A stretch of DNA of 54,977 nt. Origin: Ignavibacteriae bacterium HGW-Ignavibacteriae-1. Its GTDB lineage: Bacteria > Bacteroidota > Ignavibacteria > Kapaibacteriales > UBA2268. Positions 1-8,519 of the stretch are shown here, piece after piece; positions within the stretch are counted from its first letter, which is position 1, and every line of letters starts with the position of its first letter. Below the pieces are notes generated by a model. That model saw only the letters and a list, made by a program, of their open reading frames with translations. It was not told the origin of the DNA and did no database searches. The DNA lies in contig PGYU01000002.1 of assembly GCA_002839825.1 (NCBI GenBank), positions 133,962 to 188,938 of the forward strand. The letters are read 5' to 3'. The position numbers and the translations under genes are program-made.

Positions 1-181
1 AATTTTGTATAAATCTATAAATCTAAAATAATTAAAAAAATTGTGATTTAAGGGTGTGGAAAAGTATAATTTTTTTTATAAAATAATATGCGTAATTTTA
101 TTTCTATGTATGTCACCGAAAAAATATTTTTTGTGATAATCAGGGCAGTGCAAAATAATTTTTTAGTATCAGCTATTTTTT

Positions 182-211
182 TTGCTTATTTTCAAATTAT
201 TTCTTAATTTG
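182..211 (+). promoter_or_regulatory. Possible imperfect promoter for nrdJ
   Basis: A TTG at 182-184 is followed after 20 nt by TAATTTG at 205-211, one T short of the Bacteroidota -7 consensus TAnnTTTG. Transcription would start near 218 and leave a leader of about 125 nt that includes the hairpins at 251-300. The match is imperfect and the region is AT-rich, so this is tentative. Confidence 0.3.
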
Positions 212-250
212 CATATAAGCATAAAGACAAAGTCACAAAAGATACGAATT

Positions 251-300
251 ACAGTAAACGGGGGAATCGCAGATTCACACTACATCATTACACCCCTGTC
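251..300 (+). promoter_or_regulatory. Predicted structured 5' leader of nrdJ
   Basis: A perfect hairpin GAATC-GCA-GATTC lies at 264-276. It sits inside a GGGG (260-263) / CCCC (293-296) pairing, and ACA (251-253) can extend that stem by pairing with TGT (297-299). The nested pairs stand out because the surrounding DNA is almost pure A/T. It lies 42 nt before the nrdJ start, so a cis-acting RNA element is plausible. Pairing was read by eye and no known riboswitch family is assigned. Confidence 0.35.
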
Positions 301-342
301 TGAACTTAGCAACTTATAATATATTATAAATATGGATGTTCT

Positions 343-3300
343 ATGAAAATCTTAAGAAGATTTACAAAAGAAGGGACAAGCCCCTTCGACATGTTCACAT
401 ACACAAAACGAGCTTCTGTTTTGCGTAATCCTGACGGTTCATTAGTATTCGAAATGAACGACATCGAAGTGCCATCTCAATGGTCGCAGCTTGCGACTGA
501 TATTTTGGCACAAAAATACTTCCGCAAAACAGGCGTTCCGCAATTAGATATGGACGGCAAGCCTTTACTCGATGCCAAAGGCGTTGCTGTACTTGGACCC
601 GAAAAATCGGTCAAGCAAGTGGTGCACCGTTTGGCTGGTGCTTGGAGACATTGGGGCGAGAAATATAAATATTTCGATTCCGAAAAAGATGCTCGCATTT
701 TTTATGATGAAATTGCGTTCATGCTCTTGAAACAGATGTGTGCTCCAAATTCGCCGCAATGGTTCAACACTGGTTTGAATTTTGCTTACGATATCACAGG
801 AAGCAAGCAGGGTCATTATTACATCGAACCTGAAACAGGTCAATTGACCGAATCAACCGACGCATATACACGTCCGCAGCCGCACGCTTGTTTCATCCAA
901 TCCATTGATGATGATTTGCTCGGCGAAGGTGGTATTTTTGATTTGGCAACTCGTGAAGCACGTATTTTCAAATATGGCAGCGGAACAGGCACCAATTTTT
1001 CTAATCTCCGCGGAGGTGGCGAAAAACTCTCCGGCGGTGGTTATTCATCCGGGCTGATGAGTTTCCTCAAAATATTTGACCGTGCTGCAGGTGCGATTAA
1101 ATCCGGTGGGACTACTCGCAGAGCAGCTAAAATGGTCATCGTTGACATTGACCATCCGGATATCGAAGAATTTATCGAATGGAAAGCTAAAGAAGAAGAA
1201 AAAGTTGCCGCATTGGTGGCAGGTTCGCGGATTAATGCTCAATTCATGCAAGCAATCATGGAAGAAGCAATTACCAATGGCGCTGATATCAACACTAATA
1301 AAGTACTTCGCGACTTAATTCAAAAAACGCTTAATCGCGGTACACCGTTAAATCATATTCAACGCGTTTTGGATTTGGTCAATCAAGGTTTCACTTCGCT
1401 TGATTTCCCCGTATTCGATACGCATTACGAAGGCGAAGGCTATATAACTGTTAGCGGACAAAATTCAAATAATTCCGTCCGAGTAACTAACCAATTTATG
1501 TATGCCGTTGATAACGACGAAATGTGGGAACTCAAATGGCGTGCTAAGAATGATACCGCTAAAGTTGTTCGTGCAAGAGATTTGTGGGATAAAATCAATT
1601 TATCGGCTTGGAAAAGTGCTGACCCGGGCTTGCAATTCGATACTACAATCAACGAATGGCACACCTGCCCTAATTCGGGTAGAATCAATGCGAGTAACCC
1701 TTGCAGCGAATACATGTTCCTCGATGATACGGCTTGTAATTTGGCTAGTTTGAATTTGATGAAATTTTATGATGAAGAAACTTCAACTTTCAAAATTGAA
1801 GATTTCCGTCACGGTGTCAGACTTTGGACGATCGTGCTCGAAATTTCTGTATTGATGGCGCAATTCCCGTCTGCTCGAATCGCTGAATTGAGCTACAAAT
1901 TCCGCACTTTGGGTCTTGGATATGCCAATCTGGGTACATTGCTCATGGTCAACGGCATTCCTTATGATTCGCCTGAATCATTGAGTTGGGCTGGCGCTAT
2001 CACTGCAATTTTGACGGGGCAATCTTATGCTACATCAGCCGAAATGGCTAAAGAATTGGGTGCATTCCCGGGATTTGAAGAAAATCGCGATGCTATGCTC
2101 AGGGTAATCAGAAACCACCGCCGTGCCGCTTATAATGCTCCTCCGGCTGAATTCGAAGATTTGACTGTTCGCCCGATGGGAATCAATCCCAAATATTGCC
2201 CTGCTGAATTGGTAGAAGCTGCAAAGCTATCATGGGACGAAGCATTAGAAATCGGCTCAAACTTTGGCTTCCGTAACGCTCAAGTAAGTGTTATCGCTCC
2301 GACCGGAACTATTGGTCTTGTGATGGATTGCGATACTACAGGTATCGAACCTGATTTTGCAATCATCAAATACAAAAAACTTGCGGGTGGCGGTTACTTC
2401 AAAATCGTAAATCAATCCGTCCGCAAAGCTTTGGCAAAACTTGGATATTCCGAACAACAAATTGAAGACATCGAAAAATACAGCAAAGGTAGCGGAACTT
2501 TATTAGGTTGCCCTGCAATTAACAAAAAATCGCTAAAAGAAAAGGGCTTCACAGACGAAAAAATCGAAGTAGTCGAAAAGCAACTCGACAATGTGTTCGA
2601 TATTAAATTCGCCCTGAATAAATGGGCTTTGGGTGAAGATTTCTTACAAAAAATCGGCATTACGAAAGATGAATATGATGATGCAGGATTTGATTTGCTG
2701 AAACGAATCGGATTTACAGAATCTGAAATTGACGCTGCAAATGATTATGTTTGCGGTACGATGATGATTGAAGGCGCTCCTCACTTGAAAAATGAACATT
2801 TGCCGATATTTGATACTGCAAACAAATGTGGCAAAAAAGGCACGAGATATATTGACTATATGGCGCATATCCGTATTATGGCAGCAGCACAGCCATTTAT
2901 CTCCGGTGCAATATCGAAAACTGTCAATATGCCGGCACATGCAACCGTTGGTCAAATCAGCGAAGTGCATGTCAAATCATGGAGAATGATGCTCAAAGCA
3001 ATTGCGATTTATCGCGATGGCTCGAAATTGTCCCAACCGCTAAATTCGTCTAATTATAAAGGCTTAGATGAAGTCGTCACATTAGGCGACGAATATACTC
3101 TTGATGAAACGAAAGGACCTAAAGAAGTTCAAGAAATCATTGCCGATAGCCAAAGATACAAACTTGTGAGACATAAATTGCCTAAAAAACGCGACGGTCA
3201 TATTCGTGAAGCGGTAGTTGGTGGTCACAAAGTTTTCTTGCGTACAGGCGAATATGAAGACGGAAAAATCGGTGAACTTTTCATTGATATGTACAAAGAG

Positions 3301-3870
3301 GGAGCTTCGTTCCGAGGATTGTTGAATAGTTTTGCGATTTTGGCATCGAAGGCGCTGCAATACGGCGTTCCTTTGGACGACCTCGTGGATACATTCACAT
3401 TCACAAGATTTGAACCGGCGGGAATCGTCGAAGGTCACGAAGCGATTAAAAATTCAACTTCCATTCTGGATTACGTTTTCCGTTCACTCGGCTATGATTA
3501 TCTCGGCAGAAATGATTTTGTTCACGTCAAAGCAATTGACGAAGTGCCGGAACCGAACGGTGGAAATAAAAATTTGCCCTTAGAAAGCAAAAGCAATCCA
3601 ACTGAAGATATTATCGAAGCAAAGCCGGAAATTGCTACCAATAATACTGATCCGTCACCGGAAATGTCGGATATAGCAGTTGGGGTAAGCGGAAATACAA
3701 TTTCAAATGGCAATGGCTCCATGCTCAAAATGAAAGTCGCCACTGTCTCGGAAGCCCAATCCTTTGGCTATACAGGCGAACATTGCTCAAATTGCGGCTC
3801 GATGAGAGTCAAACGAAATGGCAGTTGCACGGTTTGTGAAGATTGTGGTTCGACAAGCGGTTGCTCCTAA
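343..3870 (+). CDS. nrdJ: Adenosylcobalamin-dependent (class II) ribonucleoside-diphosphate reductase
   Basis: Reduces ribonucleotides to deoxyribonucleotides using adenosylcobalamin, independently of oxygen. The 1175-aa protein has the N-terminal MCAPNSPQWFNTGL motif, a glycine-rich stretch (GSGTGTNFSNLRGGGEKLSGGG), active-site cysteines in NPCSE (C454) and DDTACNL (C465), and the finger-loop sequence APTGTIG near residue 650. A TSCPD-type domain follows at about 942-1055. After an acidic, low-complexity linker comes a Cys-rich tail (1148-1175) with CxxC pairs, likely Zn-binding or redox-shuttling. Length and domain order match the large NrdJ type. The ATG at 343 has no clear Shine-Dalgarno. 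It appears monocistronic, with a terminator at 3910-3943. No thioredoxin or class I nrdAB gene is in the window. Confidence 0.96.
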   Translation: MKILRRFTKEGTSPFDMFTYTKRASVLRNPDGSLVFEMNDIEVPSQWSQLATDILAQKYFRKTGVPQLDMDGKPLLDAKGVAVLGPEKSVKQVVHRLAGAWRHWGEKYKYFDSEKDARIFYDEIAFMLLKQMCAPNSPQWFNTGLNFAYDITGSKQGHYYIEPETGQLTESTDAYTRPQPHACFIQSIDDDLLGEGGIFDLATREARIFKYGSGTGTNFSNLRGGGEKLSGGGYSSGLMSFLKIFDRAAGAIKSGGTTRRAAKMVIVDIDHPDIEEFIEWKAKEEEKVAALVAGSRINAQFMQAIMEEAITNGADINTNKVLRDLIQKTLNRGTPLNHIQRVLDLVNQGFTSLDFPVFDTHYEGEGYITVSGQNSNNSVRVTNQFMYAVDNDEMWELKWRAKNDTAKVVRARDLWDKINLSAWKSADPGLQFDTTINEWHTCPNSGRINASNPCSEYMFLDDTACNLASLNLMKFYDEETSTFKIEDFRHGVRLWTIVLEISVLMAQFPSARIAELSYKFRTLGLGYANLGTLLMVNGIPYDSPESLSWAGAITAILTGQSYATSAEMAKELGAFPGFEENRDAMLRVIRNHRRAAYNAPPAEFEDLTVRPMGINPKYCPAELVEAAKLSWDEALEIGSNFGFRNAQVSVIAPTGTIGLVMDCDTTGIEPDFAIIKYKKLAGGGYFKIVNQSVRKALAKLGYSEQQIEDIEKYSKGSGTLLGCPAINKKSLKEKGFTDEKIEVVEKQLDNVFDIKFALNKWALGEDFLQKIGITKDEYDDAGFDLLKRIGFTESEIDAANDYVCGTMMIEGAPHLKNEHLPIFDTANKCGKKGTRYIDYMAHIRIMAAAQPFISGAISKTVNMPAHATVGQISEVHVKSWRMMLKAIAIYRDGSKLSQPLNSSNYKGLDEVVTLGDEYTLDETKGPKEVQEIIADSQRYKLVRHKLPKKRDGHIREAVVGGHKVFLRTGEYEDGKIGELFIDMYKEGASFRGLLNSFAILASKALQYGVPLDDLVDTFTFTRFEPAGIVEGHEAIKNSTSILDYVFRSLGYDYLGRNDFVHVKAIDEVPEPNGGNKNLPLESKSNPTEDIIEAKPEIATNNTDPSPEMSDIAVGVSGNTISNGNGSMLKMKVATVSEAQSFGYTGEHCSNCGSMRVKRNGSCTVCEDCGSTSGCS

Positions 3871-3909
3871 GGAATTTTAAAAAATTAAGTAATTTCTTCG
3901 TAATTTTGT

Positions 3910-3943
3910 AATCGGTATTTGTGCTAAAAACACAAAACCGATT
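3910..3943 (+). terminator. Stem-loop terminator after nrdJ
   Basis: AATCGGT-a-TTTGTG (3910-3923) pairs with CACAAA-ACCGATT (3931-3943) across a 7-nt loop, with one bulged A. A T-rich run follows. It separates nrdJ from the aminotransferase gene. Confidence 0.65.
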
Positions 3944-3969
3944 ATTTCTTTTTATATTGGAGAAACAAA

Positions 3970-5172
3970 ATGGCTTTGAAAAAAATTATTCCCGCACACA
4001 AGACTAATGATGTTAAATATGCGATTCGTGATATTATTGCTCTGGCTGATACGGTAGCAAAAACCGGCAAGCAAATGTATTATCTAAATATTGGCGACCC
4101 GAATATTTATGATTTCGTCACTCCTGATACTGTTGTAAATGCTACTTGCGAGGCTATCAGAAGCAATAAAAACGGTTATGCACCCTCATCAGGCATCAAA
4201 GATGCTCTCGATGCTATCAGGCTGGATGCTAACAATAAGGGCATTTTCAATATTCTTGACGCTTTTGTTACAAATGGCGCGAGTGAAGCAATCGAGATTT
4301 GCTTGACAGCATTGCTCAATCAAGGCGAAAATTTCTTGATGCCTACACCGGGCTATCCGCTTTACACGGCTGTCCAAAGCAAATTGGAATTAGAACCAAA
4401 TCCATACTACTTGGACGAATCTAACGGCTGGCAACCGGATGTAGAAGACATCAGAAGCAAAATCAATTCGCGCACTCGTGCAATTGTGCTTATCAATCCG
4501 AACAATCCAACCGGCTCGATTTGCAAACCCGAGACTTTGCTCGAAATCGTAAAATTGGCTAAAGAGCATAATCTTGTGATACTTGCAGATGAAATTTACG
4601 ACAAATTGATTTTTGACGGCAAAAAAATGACTTCGATTGCTGCACTTGATGATGAAGTTTCTTGCATCACTTTTTCGGGCTTATCCAAAAATTATGTCGC
4701 TCCCGGATTTAGAATCGGCTGGGGTGTTGTAAGTGGCAAGCAAGAAATTTTGGGCGATTATGTAGAAGCTATCAATAAATTATTGCGCTCGAGAGTTTCG
4801 TCCAATCATCCCGAACAATATGCAATCGTGCCCGCTCTTCAAGGCGACCAATCGCATCTCGTTGAAATGGTTTCAAGACTTGAACGCCGACGCGACTTGA
4901 TGATTGATGCCTTGGCAAAAATTGACGGAATTGACCTTGTGCCACCCGAAGGCGCCTTTTATGCTTTCCCGACAATCAAAGTGCGTGATGATAATCACTT
5001 CGTGACTCAATTAATCAAAGAAACAGGCGTAATCGTGGTTCCGGGCTCAGGATTTGGGCAACGTCCGGGCACGTCGCATTTCAGAATCGTTACTCTTCCG
5101 CAAGAAGAAGTGCTGACAAAGGCTTTCGCGCTAATAGCAGAATTTTATTCTTATTACCGTAATAACGACTAA
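3970..5172 (+). CDS. PLP-dependent aminotransferase, AlaA-like (class I/II)
   Basis: A fold-type I aminotransferase of 400 aa that probably interconverts alanine and pyruvate with glutamate/2-oxoglutarate. Visible signatures are LNIGDPN near residue 38, INPNNPTGS (substrate/PLP Asn), ADEIYDKLIFDG with the PLP-pyridine Asp, and the Schiff-base lysine in SGLSKNY (K240). A C-terminal Arg in HFRIVTLP should bind the substrate carboxylate. The YDKLIFDGKK region and overall length are close to E. coli AlaA, but aspartate- or aromatic-type specificity cannot be excluded. The start is supported by GGAG 8 nt upstream of the ATG, one of the better ribosome-binding sites here. It has its own transcription unit between the nrdJ terminator and the palindrome cluster. 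Confidence 0.85.
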   Translation: MALKKIIPAHKTNDVKYAIRDIIALADTVAKTGKQMYYLNIGDPNIYDFVTPDTVVNATCEAIRSNKNGYAPSSGIKDALDAIRLDANNKGIFNILDAFVTNGASEAIEICLTALLNQGENFLMPTPGYPLYTAVQSKLELEPNPYYLDESNGWQPDVEDIRSKINSRTRAIVLINPNNPTGSICKPETLLEIVKLAKEHNLVILADEIYDKLIFDGKKMTSIAALDDEVSCITFSGLSKNYVAPGFRIGWGVVSGKQEILGDYVEAINKLLRSRVSSNHPEQYAIVPALQGDQSHLVEMVSRLERRRDLMIDALAKIDGIDLVPPEGAFYAFPTIKVRDDNHFVTQLIKETGVIVVPGSGFGQRPGTSHFRIVTLPQEEVLTKAFALIAEFYSYYRNND

Positions 5173-5620
5173 TTTAATTAGACAATTCAACCTCACCCCG
5201 ACCTCTCCAAAGGAGAGTGAGAAAGACAAATAAAAAACCCCAAAAGCCTTGCCCCCTCTATCAAGAGGGGGTTAGGGGGTGTGTTGTTTTTTACTCGTCT
5301 TGCACAAACATAGCCCACGGTTTTAACCGTGGGAAATGGATTTTGTAGGGACAGAACAGCATTCTGCCAAAACATAGCCCACGGTTTTAACCGTGGGAAA
5401 ATGGAAATGAAAATCAAATTTGAACCATTTTAATGGTTTTAATAAATGAAAACCTACACGGTTAAAACCGTGTTTAATAGTAAAAAACATAAACAGTATC
5501 CCACGAATGAATTCGTGGGCTATGTTTTCATTAGGACAGAACGCTGTTCTGACTAATTTTTATACAAAAAAAAAACTGCAACCCTTCAAGAGTTGCAGCT
5601 TTAAGTATATTGGGAGGGAG
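5173..5620. repeat. Intergenic cluster of short palindromes (REP-like)
   Basis: This gene-free stretch is packed with hairpins. They are CTCTCC-AAA-GGAGAG (5203-5217), CCCCCTCT-N4-AGAGGGGG (5252-5271), CCCACGGTT-TT-AACCGTGGG twice (5314-5333 and 5378-5397), AACCATT-TT-AATGGTT (5423-5438), CACGGTT-AA-AACCGTG (5457-5472), CCCACGAAT-GA-ATTCGTGGG (5500-5519) and CAGAAC-GCT-GTTCTG (5537-5551). The two CCCACGGTT copies sit in a direct repeat of about 34 bp. AAACATAGCCCACG (5306-5319) and its complement (5514-5527) bound the core. The layout resembles dispersed REP/BIME-type intergenic repeats; no transposase is nearby. The last part holds the hcp terminator. Confidence 0.7.
5566..5598 (-). terminator. 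Rho-independent terminator of the hcp operon
   Basis: Read on the minus strand, CTGCAACTC pairs with GGGTTGCAG around a TTGAA loop (9 bp, one G-U wobble; 5576-5598). A run of nine or more Ts follows. It lies 23 nt past the hcp stop codon. Confidence 0.8.
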
Positions 5621-7252
5621 TTATCCCAATATTTCTTGTAGGTCTTGTTCTACCGTTGTTATCGGCTGAATATTGAAGTTTTGGACTAAAAATTCCAAGA
5701 CTTCCGGCTCAATAAATTGAGGCAAAGTCGGACCCAAACGAATGTTCTTGATTCCTAATGAGAGCAAGCTCAGCAAGATTGCCACAGCTTTTTGCTCGTA
5801 CCATGATAAAATGAACGACAGCGGCATAGAGTTGACATCTGTATCGAGTGCTTCAGCTAATGCTGTTGCGATTTTGATTGCGGAATATGCATCATTGCAT
5901 TGCCCGACGTCCATCAATCGCGGCAATCCTGCTACTTCGCCAAATTCGAGTTTGTTAAAGCGATATTTGCCACAAGCTAATGTCAATATAATGCTGTCTT
6001 TGGGCACTGATTGTGCGAAATCTGTATAGTAATTGCGTCCGCTACGAGCACCGTCGCATCCGCCTATTAAAAAGAATCTGCTAATTTCACCGGATTTCAC
6101 TTTTTCGACAATCGCGTCCGCATTGCTCAATACCGCATTATGTCCAAATCCTGTGAAGATGAATTTTTCAGCTGAATCTTCTTGGAATCCCGGTGCTTCG
6201 AGTGCAACTTGAATTAATTCCGAGTAATCGCCGTTGGAAATGTGCTTAATTCCTTGCCAAGCGACCAAACCTGTGGTAAATAGACGCTCTGCGTATGTAT
6301 GCAATGGGAATTGGATGCAATTTGTAGTCATCAAAATCGCACCGGGGAAATGGTCGAATTCCATTTGTTGGTCTTGCCAAGCGCCACCGTAATTACCGGC
6401 AAGGTGTTTGAATTTCTTTATTTCGGGGTAACCGTGAGCAGGTAGCATTTCACCGTGAGTGTAGATGTTGATTCCTAAGCCTTCGGTTTGTTGGAGCAAA
6501 TTGTACAAATCGTTCAAATCATGTCCCGAAACTAAAATCGCTTTCCCTTTGATAGGTGTAATTCTCACTTTTGATGGCTCAGGATTACCAAATCGGCTCG
6601 TGTGAGCCTTGTCGAGTAATTCCATCACTTTTAGATTTTGCCGTCCAACGTCTATTGACATTTTGAGCAAAACAGTAGGGTCGTCGGATATGCTTACTTT
6701 CGAGAGCGTTTCATGGAAGAATTTATAGACTTCTTCATCTTTGAATCCAAGCAACAGAGCATGGTCTAAATATGCAGCTACACCTTTCAAGCCGTATATC
6801 ACTAACTCCTGCAATCCGGTAATTGTTTTGCCGAATGCTGCTTGTTTTGCAGGAATTGAAGTTTTGAGCCAAGCTTCTTGAATAAATTGATAGTTATCAA
6901 CAAAATTGAAAGTAGCGTAATCCGGTAGAATTGTTTCTTCGGCAATATTAGCTTGAAGTGCGATGTGCTTAGCTTCATCACGAGCCTTGCAAACTTCTAC
7001 CACCATATCTTTAATTCTTAATGCATCGAAATTGACATTAGTCATAGTTGTAAATAATGCTTCTATGACATATTTATCATATTTTTCGGTATTGATATTG
7101 TTGTGGTTGAGTTTGGTAGTGTAATATGATAAGCCCTGAGTCGCATACAGCAAAATATCCTGCAACTTGGATGTCAAATCGTCTTTACCACACACACCCA
7201 TCTGGTCCAGACATCTGAATCGTACATTTTGTTCACATTGATAGCAAAACAT
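5621..7252 (-). CDS. hcp: Hybrid cluster protein (hydroxylamine reductase / NO reductase)
   Basis: A cytoplasmic hybrid-cluster enzyme of 543 aa, linked to nitric oxide and hydroxylamine detoxification and to protein S-nitrosylation in other bacteria. The N-terminal cluster ligands are C3, C6, C14 and C21. All hybrid-cluster ligands are present: H244 (SGHD), E268 (HGEM), C312 (TTNC), C399 (GGCDGA, the persulfide position), C427 (ACGKY), C452 (GQCND), E486 and K488 (WYEQK). The first three fall at the same numbers as in the Desulfovibrio protein, so the enzyme should be intact. It is the last gene of a three-gene minus-strand operon (ferredoxin-like, cupin, hcp) with small gaps of 9-15 nt after the start correction. 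Regulation is probably by the divergent Rrf2 protein. Confidence 0.97.
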   Translation of the reverse strand: MFCYQCEQNVRFRCLDQMGVCGKDDLTSKLQDILLYATQGLSYYTTKLNHNNINTEKYDKYVIEALFTTMTNVNFDALRIKDMVVEVCKARDEAKHIALQANIAEETILPDYATFNFVDNYQFIQEAWLKTSIPAKQAAFGKTITGLQELVIYGLKGVAAYLDHALLLGFKDEEVYKFFHETLSKVSISDDPTVLLKMSIDVGRQNLKVMELLDKAHTSRFGNPEPSKVRITPIKGKAILVSGHDLNDLYNLLQQTEGLGINIYTHGEMLPAHGYPEIKKFKHLAGNYGGAWQDQQMEFDHFPGAILMTTNCIQFPLHTYAERLFTTGLVAWQGIKHISNGDYSELIQVALEAPGFQEDSAEKFIFTGFGHNAVLSNADAIVEKVKSGEISRFFLIGGCDGARSGRNYYTDFAQSVPKDSIILTLACGKYRFNKLEFGEVAGLPRLMDVGQCNDAYSAIKIATALAEALDTDVNSMPLSFILSWYEQKAVAILLSLLSLGIKNIRLGPTLPQFIEPEVLEFLVQNFNIQPITTVEQDLQEILG

Positions 7253-7261
7253 GTTTACTCC

Positions 7262-7594
7262 TTAATTTGATCTTTTCATCAACAACAACGCTTTGGATTT
7301 TTCCAAAGTCTTCAACGAATGCGGAGCCTTCGACGGGATAATAAGCATATCGCCAGTTTTGAGATGATTAACTTCCCCGGAAACCGTGAAATCAACTTTA
7401 CCTTCGATTACATAGAAAAATGCTTCGTAAGGTGCTGAGTGCTCGCTGATGTATTGGTCTGTATCAAATGCGAAAAGAGTAACTTTTAAATCGTCAAAAT
7501 GTTTGATAATTTTGCTCACGATAGAGCCTTCGTTGTAATCCACCATTTCTGCGAATGGGAATACTGATGCTTTTTGTTCTGAATTGTTTTCCAT
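7262..7594 (-). CDS. Small cupin-domain protein in the hcp operon
   Basis: A single-domain cupin of 110 aa. The core EHSAPYEAFFYVIEGKVDF and the later GDMLIIPSKAPHSLKTLE match cupin motifs 1 and 2, with H and E residues that could bind a metal. The exact ligand set is incomplete compared with the classical G(X)5HXH pattern, because only one His is visible in motif 1. It may bind a metal or a small ligand, or act as a sensor or scavenger accompanying Hcp. It lies 9 nt upstream of hcp and 15 nt downstream of the ferredoxin-like gene, so it is surely co-transcribed. No specific substrate can be named. Confidence 0.82.
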   Translation of the reverse strand: MENNSEQKASVFPFAEMVDYNEGSIVSKIIKHFDDLKVTLFAFDTDQYISEHSAPYEAFFYVIEGKVDFTVSGEVNHLKTGDMLIIPSKAPHSLKTLEKSKALLLMKRSN

Positions 7595-7609
7595 TTTCTA
7601 ACCTTTTTA

Positions 7610-8479
7610 TTAGTTTATATATTTGATTTTGGCACTGCTGCCATTGATTCCAATTGTATGTTCTTCGATTGGTAATTGAAGCCCTGCTGAATTGTATGCT
7701 TTTTTAAGTATATCTGTAAGTCCTGAGCAACATGGCACTTCCATTCGAAGTACGATTATTTTTTCAAGATTAGCCGTCGCAATAATTTGAGCTAATTTGT
7801 TCTGATAAGGCTCTGTATAATCTAATTTAGGACACGCAAGAACGACGGCGTTATTTTTTATATAATCTTGCTGTATATTGCCATATGCCACTGGAGCACA
7901 CGTGGACATTAGAATGAGTGTTTTGCCTTGCAAAAATTCAGAGCCGGGATTAACTAAATGCAATTGCACGGGCCAATGTTCCAATTCGGAATTATTGTCC
8001 GATTTCTTTTGGTTGCTTGATTTATCTTCGATTACATTCAATGGTTTGAATATTTTTTTCTGTGCACTGCCCGGGCATCCGCCACCACTATTTGCTGTCG
8101 GCATATCGTGTCCTCCGCCCTTGTTTATAATATTGATTTTTATACCGATTTCCTCAAGATAATGCACTGCTAAATTGAAATTATCCAAGTCGCCCATATC
8201 AAAAAGATGCAACAAATGAGCTTTGATATCGGCATCCGGTTCGTGGAGCAATCTCTCAAGCACTTCGATTTCGTTATATTCTTCAGTTTCGCGTTCTTCA
8301 AAAGTAATTGCTCCCAATGGACATTCTCCAATACACGCTCCAAATCCATCACACAGGGAATCTTTTACAAGTTTTGCTTTGCCATTGATTATTTGAATAG
8401 CACCTTCGTGGCATGAGGGAATGCAAATTCCGCATCCGTCACACTTTTCTTCGTCAATTTTTATTACTTTTCTAATCAT
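7610..8479 (-). CDS. Dicluster ferredoxin-domain protein of the hcp operon
   Basis: A 289-aa iron-sulfur protein likely to supply electrons to Hcp. Residues 13-23 form a complete CxxCxxCxxxC [4Fe-4S] motif (CDGCGICIPSC). The second motif (43-53, CDGFGACIGEC) has Phe in place of the second Cys. This is a substitution I associate with this family, so the second cluster may be [3Fe-4S] or differently ligated. After a Gly/Cys linker (GGGCPG), the C-terminal half has HWPVQLHLV, CAPVAY, ACPKLDY and EVPCCSGL, with further cysteines that may bind another cofactor. The start is placed at the ATG at 8479 (MIRKVIKI). The upstream extension to 8533 would run through the promoter and has no homologous character. 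It is the first gene of the operon. Confidence 0.85.
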   Translation of the reverse strand: MIRKVIKIDEEKCDGCGICIPSCHEGAIQIINGKAKLVKDSLCDGFGACIGECPLGAITFEERETEEYNEIEVLERLLHEPDADIKAHLLHLFDMGDLDNFNLAVHYLEEIGIKINIINKGGGHDMPTANSGGGCPGSAQKKIFKPLNVIEDKSSNQKKSDNNSELEHWPVQLHLVNPGSEFLQGKTLILMSTCAPVAYGNIQQDYIKNNAVVLACPKLDYTEPYQNKLAQIIATANLEKIIVLRMEVPCCSGLTDILKKAYNSAGLQLPIEEHTIGINGSSAKIKYIN

Positions 8480-8519
8480 TTTGTGTAATCTTTTCTTAAT
8501 CAGACAAAAAACTCTGAAA

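Larger units (their letters stand above)
1..342. other. Non-coding leader region upstream of nrdJ
   Basis: No credible gene is visible here. The first 200 bases are very AT-rich and contain only short interrupted frames. The last 100 bases are less AT-rich and hold the inverted repeats described separately (251-300). No Shine-Dalgarno sequence precedes the nrdJ start. I did not recognise a B12-box or other cobalamin riboswitch signature. Confidence 0.6.

Noticed and set aside
200-342. Cobalamin riboswitch before nrdJ
   Set aside because: No B12-box-like sequence or the usual multi-helix layout was recognised; only local hairpins are present.
5193-5417. 74-aa minus-strand open frame
   Set aside because: It lies wholly inside the palindrome cluster and its sequence simply follows the repeats.
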